IMG/VR virus record: IMGVR_UViG_3300047322_000085
Span: 1-36,823 of that record
DNA from: a virus
Length of the DNA stretch: 36,823 bases
Direction: 5' to 3' (one strand)
Position numbers and translations under genes: made by a program. Under the pieces are notes generated by a model. That model saw nothing but the letters and a program-made list of their open reading frames with translations, was not told where the DNA came from and did no database searches. This document shows positions 7,110 to 14,382 of the stretch, piece after piece. Positions within the stretch are counted from its first letter, which is position 1. Each line of letters begins with the position of its first letter.

Positions 7110-7841
7110 ATGCAAACCGAAGAGAACGCTTCAACCGAAGTAGAGAACGTCACGCCTACGGCCTCCACGGAACAGGCGCAACAGCCCGCTGAAGTCAGCA
7201 CGGAACCGGGCGCCGGGCAAACCGCAGAGCAGATCGAGCAGCAGGCGCAGCAGGAAAAGCCGAAGAACGATTGGGTTCAACGCCGCATCGACCAGCTCAC
7301 GCGGGAGAAACACGAGGAAAGACGACAGCGCGAAGAACTCGAAGCGCGGCTGCGGCAATACCAGCAGCCGGCAGAAACCCAGTCTCAACCGAAGCAGATG
7401 ACCGCTGACGAGATTCGGGCCGAAGCAAGGCGCCTCATCCAGCAGGAAAAGTTTGATGAGGCCTGCAACAAGGTGTTCGACGCCGGCAAGGGCGAGTTCG
7501 GTAACGAGTGGGATTCGTCGCTGCGCACGTTCCAGATGCTCGGCGGCGCATCGCCCGAGTTTCTCGAAGCCGTGACGGCGATGGATGCCGGCCACAAGGT
7601 TTTGCATCACCTCGGCCAGAACCCGGAAGTCGCTGAACGCCTGCTGTCCCTTCCTCCGTTGCGCATGGCGCTTGAACTGGCCCGTCTCGAATCGACGGTC
7701 GGTCAGGCGAAACCCAAACCCGTTTCCAACGCCCCCGCACCGATCAACCCGATCGGCGGACGGTCGTCGCCTGTCGAGCCAGAGGAATTCGCCTCGGCCG
7801 CAGAGCAGATCGCGTGGTGGAAGAAACACGGCTCCAAATGA
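7110..7841 (+). CDS. Scaffolding protein
   Basis: A 243-residue, highly charged protein with the composition of a head scaffold. It has an acidic Gln/Glu/Thr-rich N terminus (1-50), a coiled-coil region (RRIDQLTREKHEERRQREEL, about 58-90), a second helical region (DEIRAEARRLIQQEKFDEACN) and a basic-aromatic C terminus (EQIAWWKKHGSK) like the coat-binding helix-turn-helix of P22 scaffold. It directly precedes the coat gene, as in P22. It would guide coat assembly and leave the procapsid before packaging. Start: ATG 7110 follows the terminator and is the first methionine after it; the frame is open back to 6972, but that start lies in the previous gene. The ribosome binding site is weak. Confidence 0.85.
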   Translation: MQTEENASTEVENVTPTASTEQAQQPAEVSTEPGAGQTAEQIEQQAQQEKPKNDWVQRRIDQLTREKHEERRQREELEARLRQYQQPAETQSQPKQMTADEIRAEARRLIQQEKFDEACNKVFDAGKGEFGNEWDSSLRTFQMLGGASPEFLEAVTAMDAGHKVLHHLGQNPEVAERLLSLPPLRMALELARLESTVGQAKPKPVSNAPAPINPIGGRSSPVEPEEFASAAEQIAWWKKHGSK

Positions 7842-7850
7842 GGCTGAAAA

Positions 7851-9053
7851 ATGGCAAACACTCTTCTTAATACCAGCAAGATCCTCGACAAGTCGCTGAT
7901 GATCCTTGAAAACAACCTGGCCTTTTCGGGTCGGGTGAACAAGGAATACAGCGACCAGTTCGCCGTCACTGGCGCAAAGGTCGGCTCGACCGTGAACGTG
8001 CGTAAGCCGGTTCGCTTCGTCGGTTCGACCGGCCCCGCTCTGAACCTCGAAAACGTGGTGGAAACCGTCGTGCCGGTCACGCTCGACACGCAGTTCCACG
8101 TCGACTTCACGTTCTCGTCGCAGGAACTGACGTTGAACATCGACGACTTCGCGGACCGTTACCTGAAGCCGGCCATGGCGACCATCGCCAACAAGATCGA
8201 CTTCGACGGCCTCGGCCTGTACACGTCGGTCGCGAATCAGGTCGGCACCGCAGGCACCACGCCGAGCGACATCGCCACGCTGCTCGCTGCTGGCACGCGT
8301 CTGGACCAGGAAGCCACGCCGCGCGACGGTCAGCGCACAGTCGTTTGGGACCCGGCTGCTAACGGCTCGATGGTCAAGGCCGCTGCCGGCCTGTTCAACG
8401 CGCCGCGCCCGATCAGCGACCAGTACGAAAGCGGCATCTTCGTTCCGGCGCTTGGCTTCGACATCGGCATGGACCAGAACATCCGCCAGGCGACCGCAGG
8501 CACGCGCACCAACGGCACGGTGTCGGGCGCAGGTCAAACGGGTAGCACGCTGCTCGTGACCGGCCTGGGCGCAGGCGGCACCGTCGCCGCAGGCGATACG
8601 TTCACCATCGCAGGCGTGTTCGCAGTCAACCCGCAATCGCGCCAATCGACGCGCGTGCTGCGCCAGTTCACCGTGACTGCTGCGGCAACAGCTGACGGAT
8701 CGGGCAATGCAACGCTGTCGATCTTCCCGGCGATCAATACCGCGGCGTCAAACCAGCAGTACCAGACGGTATCGGCCGGCCCGGCGAACGCTGCTGTCGT
8801 CACGTGGGACGTTGCCGCGGGCACGCAGTACACCGTGAACCTGGCGTACCACAAGAACGCCTTCACGCTCGCGACGGCTGACCTGCAGATGCCGGAAGGC
8901 GTGGACTTCGCCGGCCGCCGCAACCACAAGGGCATCTCCATGCGGATCGTTCGCCAGTACGCGATCGGTACGGACACGTTCCCGTGCCGTATCGACGTGC
9001 TGTACGGCTGGCGCCCGATTTATCAAGAGCTTGCCTGCCGCATCGCCGGCTAA
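7851..9053 (+). CDS. Major capsid protein, P22 coat family
   Basis: A 400-residue protein of the P22 coat (gp5) family, HK97 fold with an added surface domain; P22 coat has 430 residues. Family features include the N-terminal ANTLLNTSKILDKSLMILEN, VNVRKPVRFVGSTGPALN, TFSSQELTLNIDDFADRYLKPA and a conserved VVWDPAANGSMVKA. A Gly/Thr-rich insertion (TNGTVSGAGQTGSTLLVTGLGAGG, near 225-250) corresponds to the inserted beta domain, and the end YGWRPIYQELACRIAG is typical. Several hundred copies should build the T=7 shell around the scaffold. It starts nine bases after the scaffold stop. Confidence 0.95.
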   Translation: MANTLLNTSKILDKSLMILENNLAFSGRVNKEYSDQFAVTGAKVGSTVNVRKPVRFVGSTGPALNLENVVETVVPVTLDTQFHVDFTFSSQELTLNIDDFADRYLKPAMATIANKIDFDGLGLYTSVANQVGTAGTTPSDIATLLAAGTRLDQEATPRDGQRTVVWDPAANGSMVKAAAGLFNAPRPISDQYESGIFVPALGFDIGMDQNIRQATAGTRTNGTVSGAGQTGSTLLVTGLGAGGTVAAGDTFTIAGVFAVNPQSRQSTRVLRQFTVTAAATADGSGNATLSIFPAINTAASNQQYQTVSAGPANAAVVTWDVAAGTQYTVNLAYHKNAFTLATADLQMPEGVDFAGRRNHKGISMRIVRQYAIGTDTFPCRIDVLYGWRPIYQELACRIAG

Positions 9054-9059
9054 TTGATC

Positions 9060-9092
9060 GGGGCCGTCATGTTCGGATCAACATGCGGCCCC
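9060..9092 (+). other. Strong hairpin after the coat gene
   Basis: GGGGCCG (9060-9066) pairs with CGGCCCC (9086-9092), and after one bulged T CATGTT (9068-9073) pairs with AACATG (9080-9085), giving 13 pairs. No T run follows, so it is more likely an mRNA 3'-end stabiliser or attenuator than a full terminator. It lies six bases after the coat stop codon. Confidence 0.6.
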
Positions 9093-9113
9093 TGCATCCT
9101 TCTGGAGTGGCTC

Positions 9114-9461
9114 ATGCCCTACGAATATCAGGAGTTCCCGAAGTGGACGCGCAAAGGCAAGGAAGAGCGCCTTGTGCATTCCCGCGAGGAACTCGAAGCG
9201 CTCGGCGAAGGCTGGTCGGACTATAAGCATGTCCCGCCCAAAGTGCATGTCGATTCCGAAACGTTCCAGCATTACCCCAAGTGGGTCGGCGACAAGCTCG
9301 TGAACAGCGCTGAGGAAGAGGCAGCGTTGGCACCCGCTGAGCCCGAGCCGGAAGAGAGCGACGAGCGCGAGGCGCTGATCAAGATCGCCGACGAGCGCGG
9401 CGTGAAGATCGACAAGCGCTGGTCGAATGACAATATCCGTGCGGCGCTGGTGACGGCATGA
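9114..9461 (+). CDS. Hypothetical head-region protein with HeH/SAP-like C terminus
   Basis: A 115-residue protein following the coat gene. The N-terminal part (PYEYQEFPKWTRKGKEERLVHSREE) and a second similar stretch (YPKWVGDKLVNSAEEEAAL) read like two copies of a short motif, each with PKW followed by a basic step and an acidic helix. After an acidic linker the end (EALIKIADERGVKIDKRWSNDNIRAAL) matches the helix-extension-helix pattern of SAP/HeH/LEM-like modules. Similar small proteins lie between coat and tail-completion genes in other podoviruses. ATG 9114 is chosen because TCTGGAGTGG lies just upstream; ATG 9054 would place the coding region over the strong hairpin at 9060-9092. Function unknown. 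Confidence 0.7.
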   Translation: MPYEYQEFPKWTRKGKEERLVHSREELEALGEGWSDYKHVPPKVHVDSETFQHYPKWVGDKLVNSAEEEAALAPAEPEPEESDEREALIKIADERGVKIDKRWSNDNIRAALVTA

Positions 9462-9601
9462 ACGACGAACGCCTGCAAGAAATTTGCGATCAGGTTGAGC
9501 GCGAATGGGGGATGGGCGGTCTATCAGATGGACTCTATGGTGACTATGCGAAAGAGGTAGCGCGCAGGGTCATTGAAGAACTTTCAAGCGAAAAATCATG
9601 A
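9458..9601 (+). CDS. Small hypothetical protein, 47 residues
   Basis: A 47-residue gene between two four-base overlaps: its ATG overlaps the previous stop (ATGA, 9458-9461) and its stop overlaps the next ATG (9598-9601). The protein is a charged helical sequence with a glycine-tyrosine turn (EREWGMGGLSDGLYGDYAKE). It is short, but filling the gap exactly with start and stop couplings argues strongly that it is expressed. No function is known; a small head-tail joining accessory is possible from position only. Confidence 0.55.
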   Translation: MNDERLQEICDQVEREWGMGGLSDGLYGDYAKEVARRVIEELSSEKS

Positions 9602-10314
9602 CCGGAACTGAACTGATCACGCTGGCGCTGAAGGATATCGGCGCGCTCGGTATCGGCCAGTCCGTGTCTGCCGAAGATACGGCCGATGCGCTCGCGACGC
9701 TGAACATGATGCTCGGCCAATGGGATGCGGATCGGTTGAGCGTCTATCACCTGGTCGACACTGCGCATCAGGCGAACGGGTCGGTTTCCTATACCGTCGG
9801 CATCGGTGGCGACTTCAATGTCACGCGGCCGATCAAGATCAACGCGGCCTATGCGCGCCTGCAAAGCAGTGGCGCGGGCAGCGCGGTCGACTACCGCGTC
9901 ACCATGATCGACGCGCGCGAGGACTATTCGCGCATCAGCCTCAAGACGCTCTCGTCGTTCCCGGAATACGCCTTCTACGACTCGGCCTATCCGCTGGGCA
10001 GCCTGTTCCTGTACCCGGTGCCAAACAGCAGCTACGAGCTGCACATCGTGACCATGGAGACGTTGCCGCAGCTTGCCACGGCTGCGACTGTCGTCAACCT
10101 GCCGCCGCCTTACCTCGCGGCGCTGCGCTACAACCTCGCGATCTACCTGTGCCCGTCCTATCAGCTGGAGCCGACACCTTCACTGGTGCGGCTCGCTATG
10201 AACGCAAAGCGGGTGATCAAGCGCATGAACACGCAGATTCCGTCCCTGACGATGCCGCGCGGTCTGATGACGAAATCGCGCTACAACATCTACAGCGACA
10301 ATTCGAGCAACTGA
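9598..10314 (+). CDS. P22 gp4-like tail accessory / head completion protein
   Basis: A 238-residue protein of the P22 gp4 family. Recognisable parts are TGTELITLALKDIGALGIGQ at the N terminus, ALATLNMMLGQWDAD, and EYAFYDSAYPLGSLFLYPVP, with PPYLAALRYNLAIYLCPSYQ further on. P22 gp4 (166 residues) binds the portal as a ring after packaging, prevents DNA leakage and provides the site for tailspikes and gp10. This copy is longer, with a C-terminal basic tail (NAKRVIKRMNTQIP to the end). Its stop overlaps the gp10-like start (TGATG at 10312-10316), consistent with coupled synthesis of neighbouring tail rings. Confidence 0.9.
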   Translation: MTGTELITLALKDIGALGIGQSVSAEDTADALATLNMMLGQWDADRLSVYHLVDTAHQANGSVSYTVGIGGDFNVTRPIKINAAYARLQSSGAGSAVDYRVTMIDAREDYSRISLKTLSSFPEYAFYDSAYPLGSLFLYPVPNSSYELHIVTMETLPQLATAATVVNLPPPYLAALRYNLAIYLCPSYQLEPTPSLVRLAMNAKRVIKRMNTQIPSLTMPRGLMTKSRYNIYSDNSSN

Positions 10315-11738
10315 TGCGAGTCCCGCTCACAACCGGCGCGTACCAGACGCGCAGCGTGATCGCCGAGGCGCAGCGCTGCGTGAACCTCTACGCCGAGGCG
10401 AACCCGCAGGACGCGCCGTGTCCGTTCACCTATTACCCGACGCCGGGCCTCACGCTCGTGTCCGCGCCTCCGACCCCAGGTGAGAGCCGCGGCATCTACA
10501 CCGCGAGCAACGGCAATCGCTATGACGTAGTTGGCAGCACGGTCTATTTCGTCGATGCTTCGCTCACTTATACAGTGCTCGGACAGCTTACGACGAATAG
10601 CGGGCCCGTCTCGATGGTCGATAACGGGACCAATGCATTCATCGTAGACGGCTCGGTAAACGGCTTCATGGTCGATCTGAAGGAAAACATCATGACGGGT
10701 GTCGGCGACCCGGCCTTCTATGGCGCCGATAAGGTCGATTTCGTCGACGGTTATTTCATCTTCAACAAGCCAGGAACCCAGCAGTTCTACATCTCGCTGT
10801 TTGACGACATCAAGTTCGATTCACTCGACATCGCGTCGAAATCGACGTATTCGGACAATCTGGTGACGCTCGCTGTGATGCACCGCGAAATCTGGCTGTT
10901 CGGCGAACTGACAACCGAGGTCTGGTACAACACCGGCGCGACGGACTTCACGTTTGGCCGCATGCCGGGCGTGTTCATCGAGCACGGGTGCGCCGCCAAA
11001 CATTCAGTCGCAAAGATCGATCTGGCGCTGTTCTGGCTGGGACAGGATCTGCAAGGGCAGAACGTGGTGTTCGCCGGCCGCAACTATATGGCAGAGCGGA
11101 TTTCCACGCATTCTATCGAGCAGGCGCTGTCGTCTTACTCGCGCGTGGACGATGCGATCGGCTTTTCGTATCAGCAGGGCGGCCACGCCTTCTATGTGCT
11201 GACGTTCCCGACGGCGAATGCTACGTGGTGCTTTGACGTGGTGACGGGCCAGTGGGCAGAGCGCGGCTTTCTCGAAGCCGATGGCACGTTCAGCCGGCAT
11301 CGGATGAACTGCCATTCGTTTAACGGCGGCCGGAATCTCGTCGGCGACTGGCAGACGGGCATGGTCTACATGCTCGACCAGAACAACTACACGGACAACG
11401 GCGCCACGATTGAATACGTGCGCGCGTTCCCGCATATCCTAGGCGCCGACGGTAACCGCGTGATGTTCCGCCAGTTCATTGCGGACATGGAAGTCGGTAA
11501 TGGGCTGCCCGATGACTCGGCCGAGCCAGAAATCCGGTTGCGCTGGAGCGATGACCGCGGCCGAAGCTGGGGCAATTACGTTCAAGGCAGCCTCGGCAAG
11601 GTCGGGGAATACCTGACCTCCATCCAGTTCCAGCGGCTCGGCTACGCGCGTGATCGCGTGTTCGAACTGTCGTGGTCGGCGCCGGTGAAGACCGCGCTGA
11701 ACGGCGCATGGGTGGACGTGTCGAGGTCGCGCACGTGA
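10314..11738 (+). CDS. P22 gp10-like packaged-DNA stabilisation protein (tail hub)
   Basis: A 474-residue protein, matching P22 gp10 (472) in length and type. The N terminus (RVPLTTGAYQTRSVIAEAQ, then RCVNLYAEANPQD) is a family signature, as are VMHREIWLFGELTTEVWYN and the repeated beta-propeller-like strands through the middle. In P22 gp10 sits below gp4 and holds the needle and tailspikes. The start is ATG 10314, overlapping the gp4-like stop; a much longer frame from 9720 is an overlap artefact. The stop at 11738 overlaps a GTG start of the next gene. Confidence 0.9.
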   Translation: MRVPLTTGAYQTRSVIAEAQRCVNLYAEANPQDAPCPFTYYPTPGLTLVSAPPTPGESRGIYTASNGNRYDVVGSTVYFVDASLTYTVLGQLTTNSGPVSMVDNGTNAFIVDGSVNGFMVDLKENIMTGVGDPAFYGADKVDFVDGYFIFNKPGTQQFYISLFDDIKFDSLDIASKSTYSDNLVTLAVMHREIWLFGELTTEVWYNTGATDFTFGRMPGVFIEHGCAAKHSVAKIDLALFWLGQDLQGQNVVFAGRNYMAERISTHSIEQALSSYSRVDDAIGFSYQQGGHAFYVLTFPTANATWCFDVVTGQWAERGFLEADGTFSRHRMNCHSFNGGRNLVGDWQTGMVYMLDQNNYTDNGATIEYVRAFPHILGADGNRVMFRQFIADMEVGNGLPDDSAEPEIRLRWSDDRGRSWGNYVQGSLGKVGEYLTSIQFQRLGYARDRVFELSWSAPVKTALNGAWVDVSRSRT

Positions 11739-12241
11739 GCAACTCCACGAACAGCAACATCCCGCAGCCTGGAGCTTCATTTCTTGTCGGCAGGCCCGAG
11801 CCTATCAGCCCCGTATGGTGGGCATTCCTGCTCGCACTGTTTGAGCGCACTGGCGGCACAGGCACGCCGACACCAGTCAAGCAGATCGATTACACGCCGC
11901 TGATTGACGCGCAGGCGCCTTATCCGCTGTCCCCGCCCGCGCAGGATGCGCCCGCCGCGGTGGCATGGCAGCCCTCTCTTGCGGATCTCGCGCCAGAACC
12001 TGTCTCAGTGCCAGTTTTCGCCGTCGATCCAATCGAGGACATTTTCACCGCCGGGACGAATTTCACGCCGGGCACAACTACGACGCTGACGCTCTCGAAG
12101 GGCTACACGTCAGCCGCGGCGGTGCTCGTGCACTTCGACGGCACATTCCAGGCGACGGACCAGTACAGCGTTTCAGGCAACACGATCACCTTCACGTCAG
12201 CTATTCCGGTCGGCGTGTCCAAAGTCTATGCGCGAGGCTAA
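11735..12241 (+). CDS. Fibre-like virion protein sharing a module with the tailspike
   Basis: A 168-residue protein in the place of the P22 tail needle gene. The start is GTG 11735, overlapping the gp10-like stop (GTGA). The N-terminal part resembles short anchors of phage fibre proteins (PQPGASFLVGRPEPISPVWW, followed by a short hydrophobic helix and TGG). After a Pro/Ala-rich linker, residues about 103-168 form a beta module (FTPGTTTTLTL, HFDGTFQATDQYSVSG, AIPVGVSKVY) that is clearly related to residues 99-165 of the tailspike at 18825-21935. It lacks the long coiled coil of a P22 needle. Likely a short fibre or plug at the tail tip; exact role inferred. Confidence 0.7.
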   Translation: MSNSTNSNIPQPGASFLVGRPEPISPVWWAFLLALFERTGGTGTPTPVKQIDYTPLIDAQAPYPLSPPAQDAPAAVAWQPSLADLAPEPVSVPVFAVDPIEDIFTAGTNFTPGTTTTLTLSKGYTSAAAVLVHFDGTFQATDQYSVSGNTITFTSAIPVGVSKVYARG

Positions 12242-12244
12242 AGC

Positions 12245-12577
12245 ATGACGACGAAATACCGCGAAATGGTGGCAGGGCAGACCCTGACGGGCAGCGCCGC
12301 TTCCTACTACACCGCGCCGACATCCACTTATGGCGCCATCCATGCAGCCAGCGTGTGCAATCCGACTGGCGCCGTCGTGACGGTGAATATCTACAAGGTC
12401 CCGACCGGGGGCGCCGCGGGCTCGCCGACGAAGATCGCGAGTAAGGCGGTCAGCGCTGGCGCAACCATCGCTGTTCCCGAAGTAATCAATCACAAGTTGG
12501 AGCCCGGCACGCAGCTTTACGCCGATGGCCTCGCCTGCACGCTGAATATCAGCGGCGTCGAATACGTTCCCAGCTAA
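12245..12577 (+). CDS. Hypothetical small beta-rich virion-region protein
   Basis: A 110-residue protein rich in Gly, Ala, Thr and Val with alternating strand patterns: SASVCNPTGAVVTVNIYKVP-like stretches in the middle and GTQLYADGLACTLNISGVEY at the end. Proteins of this size and composition are common next to fibre genes in phages and may form small trimeric or decoration domains. It starts three bases after the previous stop, and its own stop abuts the next ATG. The family is not recognised. Confidence 0.65.
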   Translation: MTTKYREMVAGQTLTGSAASYYTAPTSTYGAIHAASVCNPTGAVVTVNIYKVPTGGAAGSPTKIASKAVSAGATIAVPEVINHKLEPGTQLYADGLACTLNISGVEYVPS

Positions 12578-13159
12578 ATGAAAAACTTCCACTTCCTCGC
12601 AAACGGCGTTGATGTCAATCCGCTGATGCTCGCGATCCGCCGCCGGCCCGACCTCTGGAAAGAGGACACGTTTCTTCGCCACTACCCGCAAGGGCCGTTC
12701 GGCGAAACCGAGACGATCATGCTGCGCTTCCCGGAGAAGGTCGAAGGGCTCACGGAAGAACAGATCGACCTGTACAAGCAGAACCTGCTTGCCGGATACG
12801 ACCAGTACGAGGCGATCGACTATCCGGCCTATAAGGTGCTGCACGAAGCACGTCCGTTGGTCATGAATCTGATGGCACGCGTCGGCGGTGAGCGGCTTGG
12901 CCGGGTGATGATCAACAAGATTTGCCCGGGCGGCCGGATCTTCGCGCACGCCGACACACCCGAGCAGACGCGCTATTACACGCGCTTTCATATCGTGCTG
13001 CATGGGCTCCCCGGCGCAGTCCTGAAGGCTGGCGATGAGCAGATCAACATGCTCACCGGCGAATGCTTCTGGTTCGACAACAGCCAGGTTCATTCGGTGG
13101 AAAACAACAGCGCCGACGAACGCGTGTCGATGGTCGTCGATATCAGGACTTCGCGATGA
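12578..13159 (+). CDS. Aspartyl/asparaginyl beta-hydroxylase-like Fe(II)/2-oxoglutarate dioxygenase
   Basis: A 193-residue protein whose C-terminal half is a double-stranded beta-helix oxygenase. The iron ligands are visible as H124-A-D126 (FAHADTPEQTRYYTRFH) and H172 (NSQVHSVEN), and R182 ten residues later (DERVSMVVDIR) is placed to hold 2-oxoglutarate. The pattern is that of the aspartyl/asparaginyl beta-hydroxylase group, which oxidises protein side chains. It is encoded between tail and ejection genes and coupled by ATGA overlap to an acetyltransferase, so a virion or host protein is the likely substrate. All key residues are present, so an active enzyme is expected. Substrate unknown. 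Confidence 0.85.
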   Translation: MKNFHFLANGVDVNPLMLAIRRRPDLWKEDTFLRHYPQGPFGETETIMLRFPEKVEGLTEEQIDLYKQNLLAGYDQYEAIDYPAYKVLHEARPLVMNLMARVGGERLGRVMINKICPGGRIFAHADTPEQTRYYTRFHIVLHGLPGAVLKAGDEQINMLTGECFWFDNSQVHSVENNSADERVSMVVDIRTSR

Positions 13160-13614
13160 TCACGTTCACCATTGAGCCGTTCTCCGGCGTCTATGCCGAA
13201 CTGCTGCCGCTGCTGCGCAAGCATTACGGCGAAATCTCGACCCATAAGGATCACGGCGTGCCGCTCGATCCTGTGGTCGAGGTCTATCGCGCGCGTGAGC
13301 TCGACGGCTCTCTGCTGATGGTCATTGGCCGCGAGCGCGGCGAGATCGTCGCCTACTTCGTCTGCTTCATCGCACCGGGCCTGCATTACCGCGACTGCCT
13401 GACGTGCTCGCCTGACATTTTCTTTGTGCGCGAGGACAAGCGGACGGGGCTCGCCGGCGTGCGGATGTTCCGGTTCGTGGAAAAGGAATTGCGGCGCCGC
13501 GGCGTCAGGCGGTGGGCAGTCGGCAGCAAGGTTCAGCACGACGCGTCTGCGTTGTTCAAGTTTCTCGACTTCGAACCTGTCGAGACGACCTACGAAAAGT
13601 GGCTGGGGGATTAA
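13156..13614 (+). CDS. GNAT-family N-acetyltransferase
   Basis: A 152-residue GNAT-type protein. The core strand (YFVCFIAPGLHYRDCLTCSPDI with its neighbours) precedes a pyrophosphate-binding region (EDKRTGLAGVRMFRFVEKEL) and a long helix, then RWAVGSKVQH and the end FKFLDFEPVETTYEKWL, typical of the family. The RTGLAGVRM stretch stands where the Q/RxxGxG/A motif binds acetyl-CoA. Related genes occur in other podovirus tail regions, where their targets are unknown. The start is ATG 13156, overlapping the hydroxylase stop; the frame from 13063 lies inside that gene. Coupling suggests the two enzymes act on the same or neighbouring proteins. Confidence 0.8.
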   Translation: MITFTIEPFSGVYAELLPLLRKHYGEISTHKDHGVPLDPVVEVYRARELDGSLLMVIGRERGEIVAYFVCFIAPGLHYRDCLTCSPDIFFVREDKRTGLAGVRMFRFVEKELRRRGVRRWAVGSKVQHDASALFKFLDFEPVETTYEKWLGD

Positions 13615-13617
13615 ATC

Positions 13618-14373
13618 ATGGTCGCAGCAGCAGTAGCCGGCGCGGCAGTCGTCGGGGGTGTGGCTTCGAGTGCTATGAGTTCCAGCGCCTCCAGAAGCGC
13701 CGCAAACACGCAATCGGATGCGGCAAAGTATTCGGCGGACTTGCAGAACGATCAATGGCAACAGACGCAACAAAATCTGAAGCCATATATGGATCTGGGC
13801 GCGAGCTATATCAACCCACTCAAGGATGCGCTCGCCAATCCGATGTTGACGCAGCAATTCAGCGCCCCAACGGAGGTGCAGGCGCAGGCGACGCCGGGCT
13901 ATCAGTTCACGCTCAATCAGGGGCTGAAATCGGTCCAGAACAGCGCCGCGGCGCGCGGTCTCGGTGTATCTGGAGCGGCCATGAAGGGCGCTGCGAGCTA
14001 TACAACCGGGCTCGCGGATTCGACCTACAACGACGTGTTCAACCGTGCTTTGCAGACGTTCAATACCAACTACAGCAGCGCGGCCAACAACGTGAACCGA
14101 CTCGCGGGCGTCGTCGGCAGCGGTCAGAACGCAGCGGCGACAAATGGCTCACTCGGCGCACAGGCCGTCGGCAACATAGGCAACACGCTCACGAGCGGCG
14201 CCAACGCGCAGGCAGCCGGAACCATTGGAGCGGCTAACGCGCTGTCTAATGGCCTAAATGGCATCACCAATGGCGCCACGAGTTATGCGCTGCTATCGAA
14301 CAATGCAGGAGCCGCGGCGCCGTCTAGCGCGTCAATGGCGGCTGGTAGCAATGGCTACGGCTTCACGGTCTAA
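13618..14373 (+). CDS. DNA ejection (internal virion) protein
   Basis: A 251-residue Ala/Gly/Ser/Asn-rich protein with a hydrophobic N terminus (VAAAVAGAAVVGGVASSAM), then KYSADLQNDQWQQTQQNLKP, GYQFTLNQGLKSVQNSAAARG and ASYTTGLADSTYNDVFNRAL. These features are common in podovirus 'DNA transfer' proteins in the P22 gp7 position, first of three ejection genes. Such proteins leave the head with the DNA and help form a channel across the host envelope. The C-terminal 80 residues are very Ala/Asn/Gly-rich and probably flexible. Placement before two larger ejection proteins supports the call. Confidence 0.8.
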   Translation: MVAAAVAGAAVVGGVASSAMSSSASRSAANTQSDAAKYSADLQNDQWQQTQQNLKPYMDLGASYINPLKDALANPMLTQQFSAPTEVQAQATPGYQFTLNQGLKSVQNSAAARGLGVSGAAMKGAASYTTGLADSTYNDVFNRALQTFNTNYSSAANNVNRLAGVVGSGQNAAATNGSLGAQAVGNIGNTLTSGANAQAAGTIGAANALSNGLNGITNGATSYALLSNNAGAAAPSSASMAAGSNGYGFTV

Positions 14374-14382
14374 GGAACATAC

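Noticed and set aside
7131-8645. 504-codon open frame on the minus strand opposite scaffold and coat genes
   Set aside because: It is the mirror of GC-rich codons of two well-identified genes. It is very Arg/Val/Asp-rich with no domain and no ribosome binding site.
9054-9113. Earlier ATG for the gene after the coat protein
   Set aside because: It lies over a 13-pair hairpin and lacks a ribosome binding site, while ATG 9114 has a good one.
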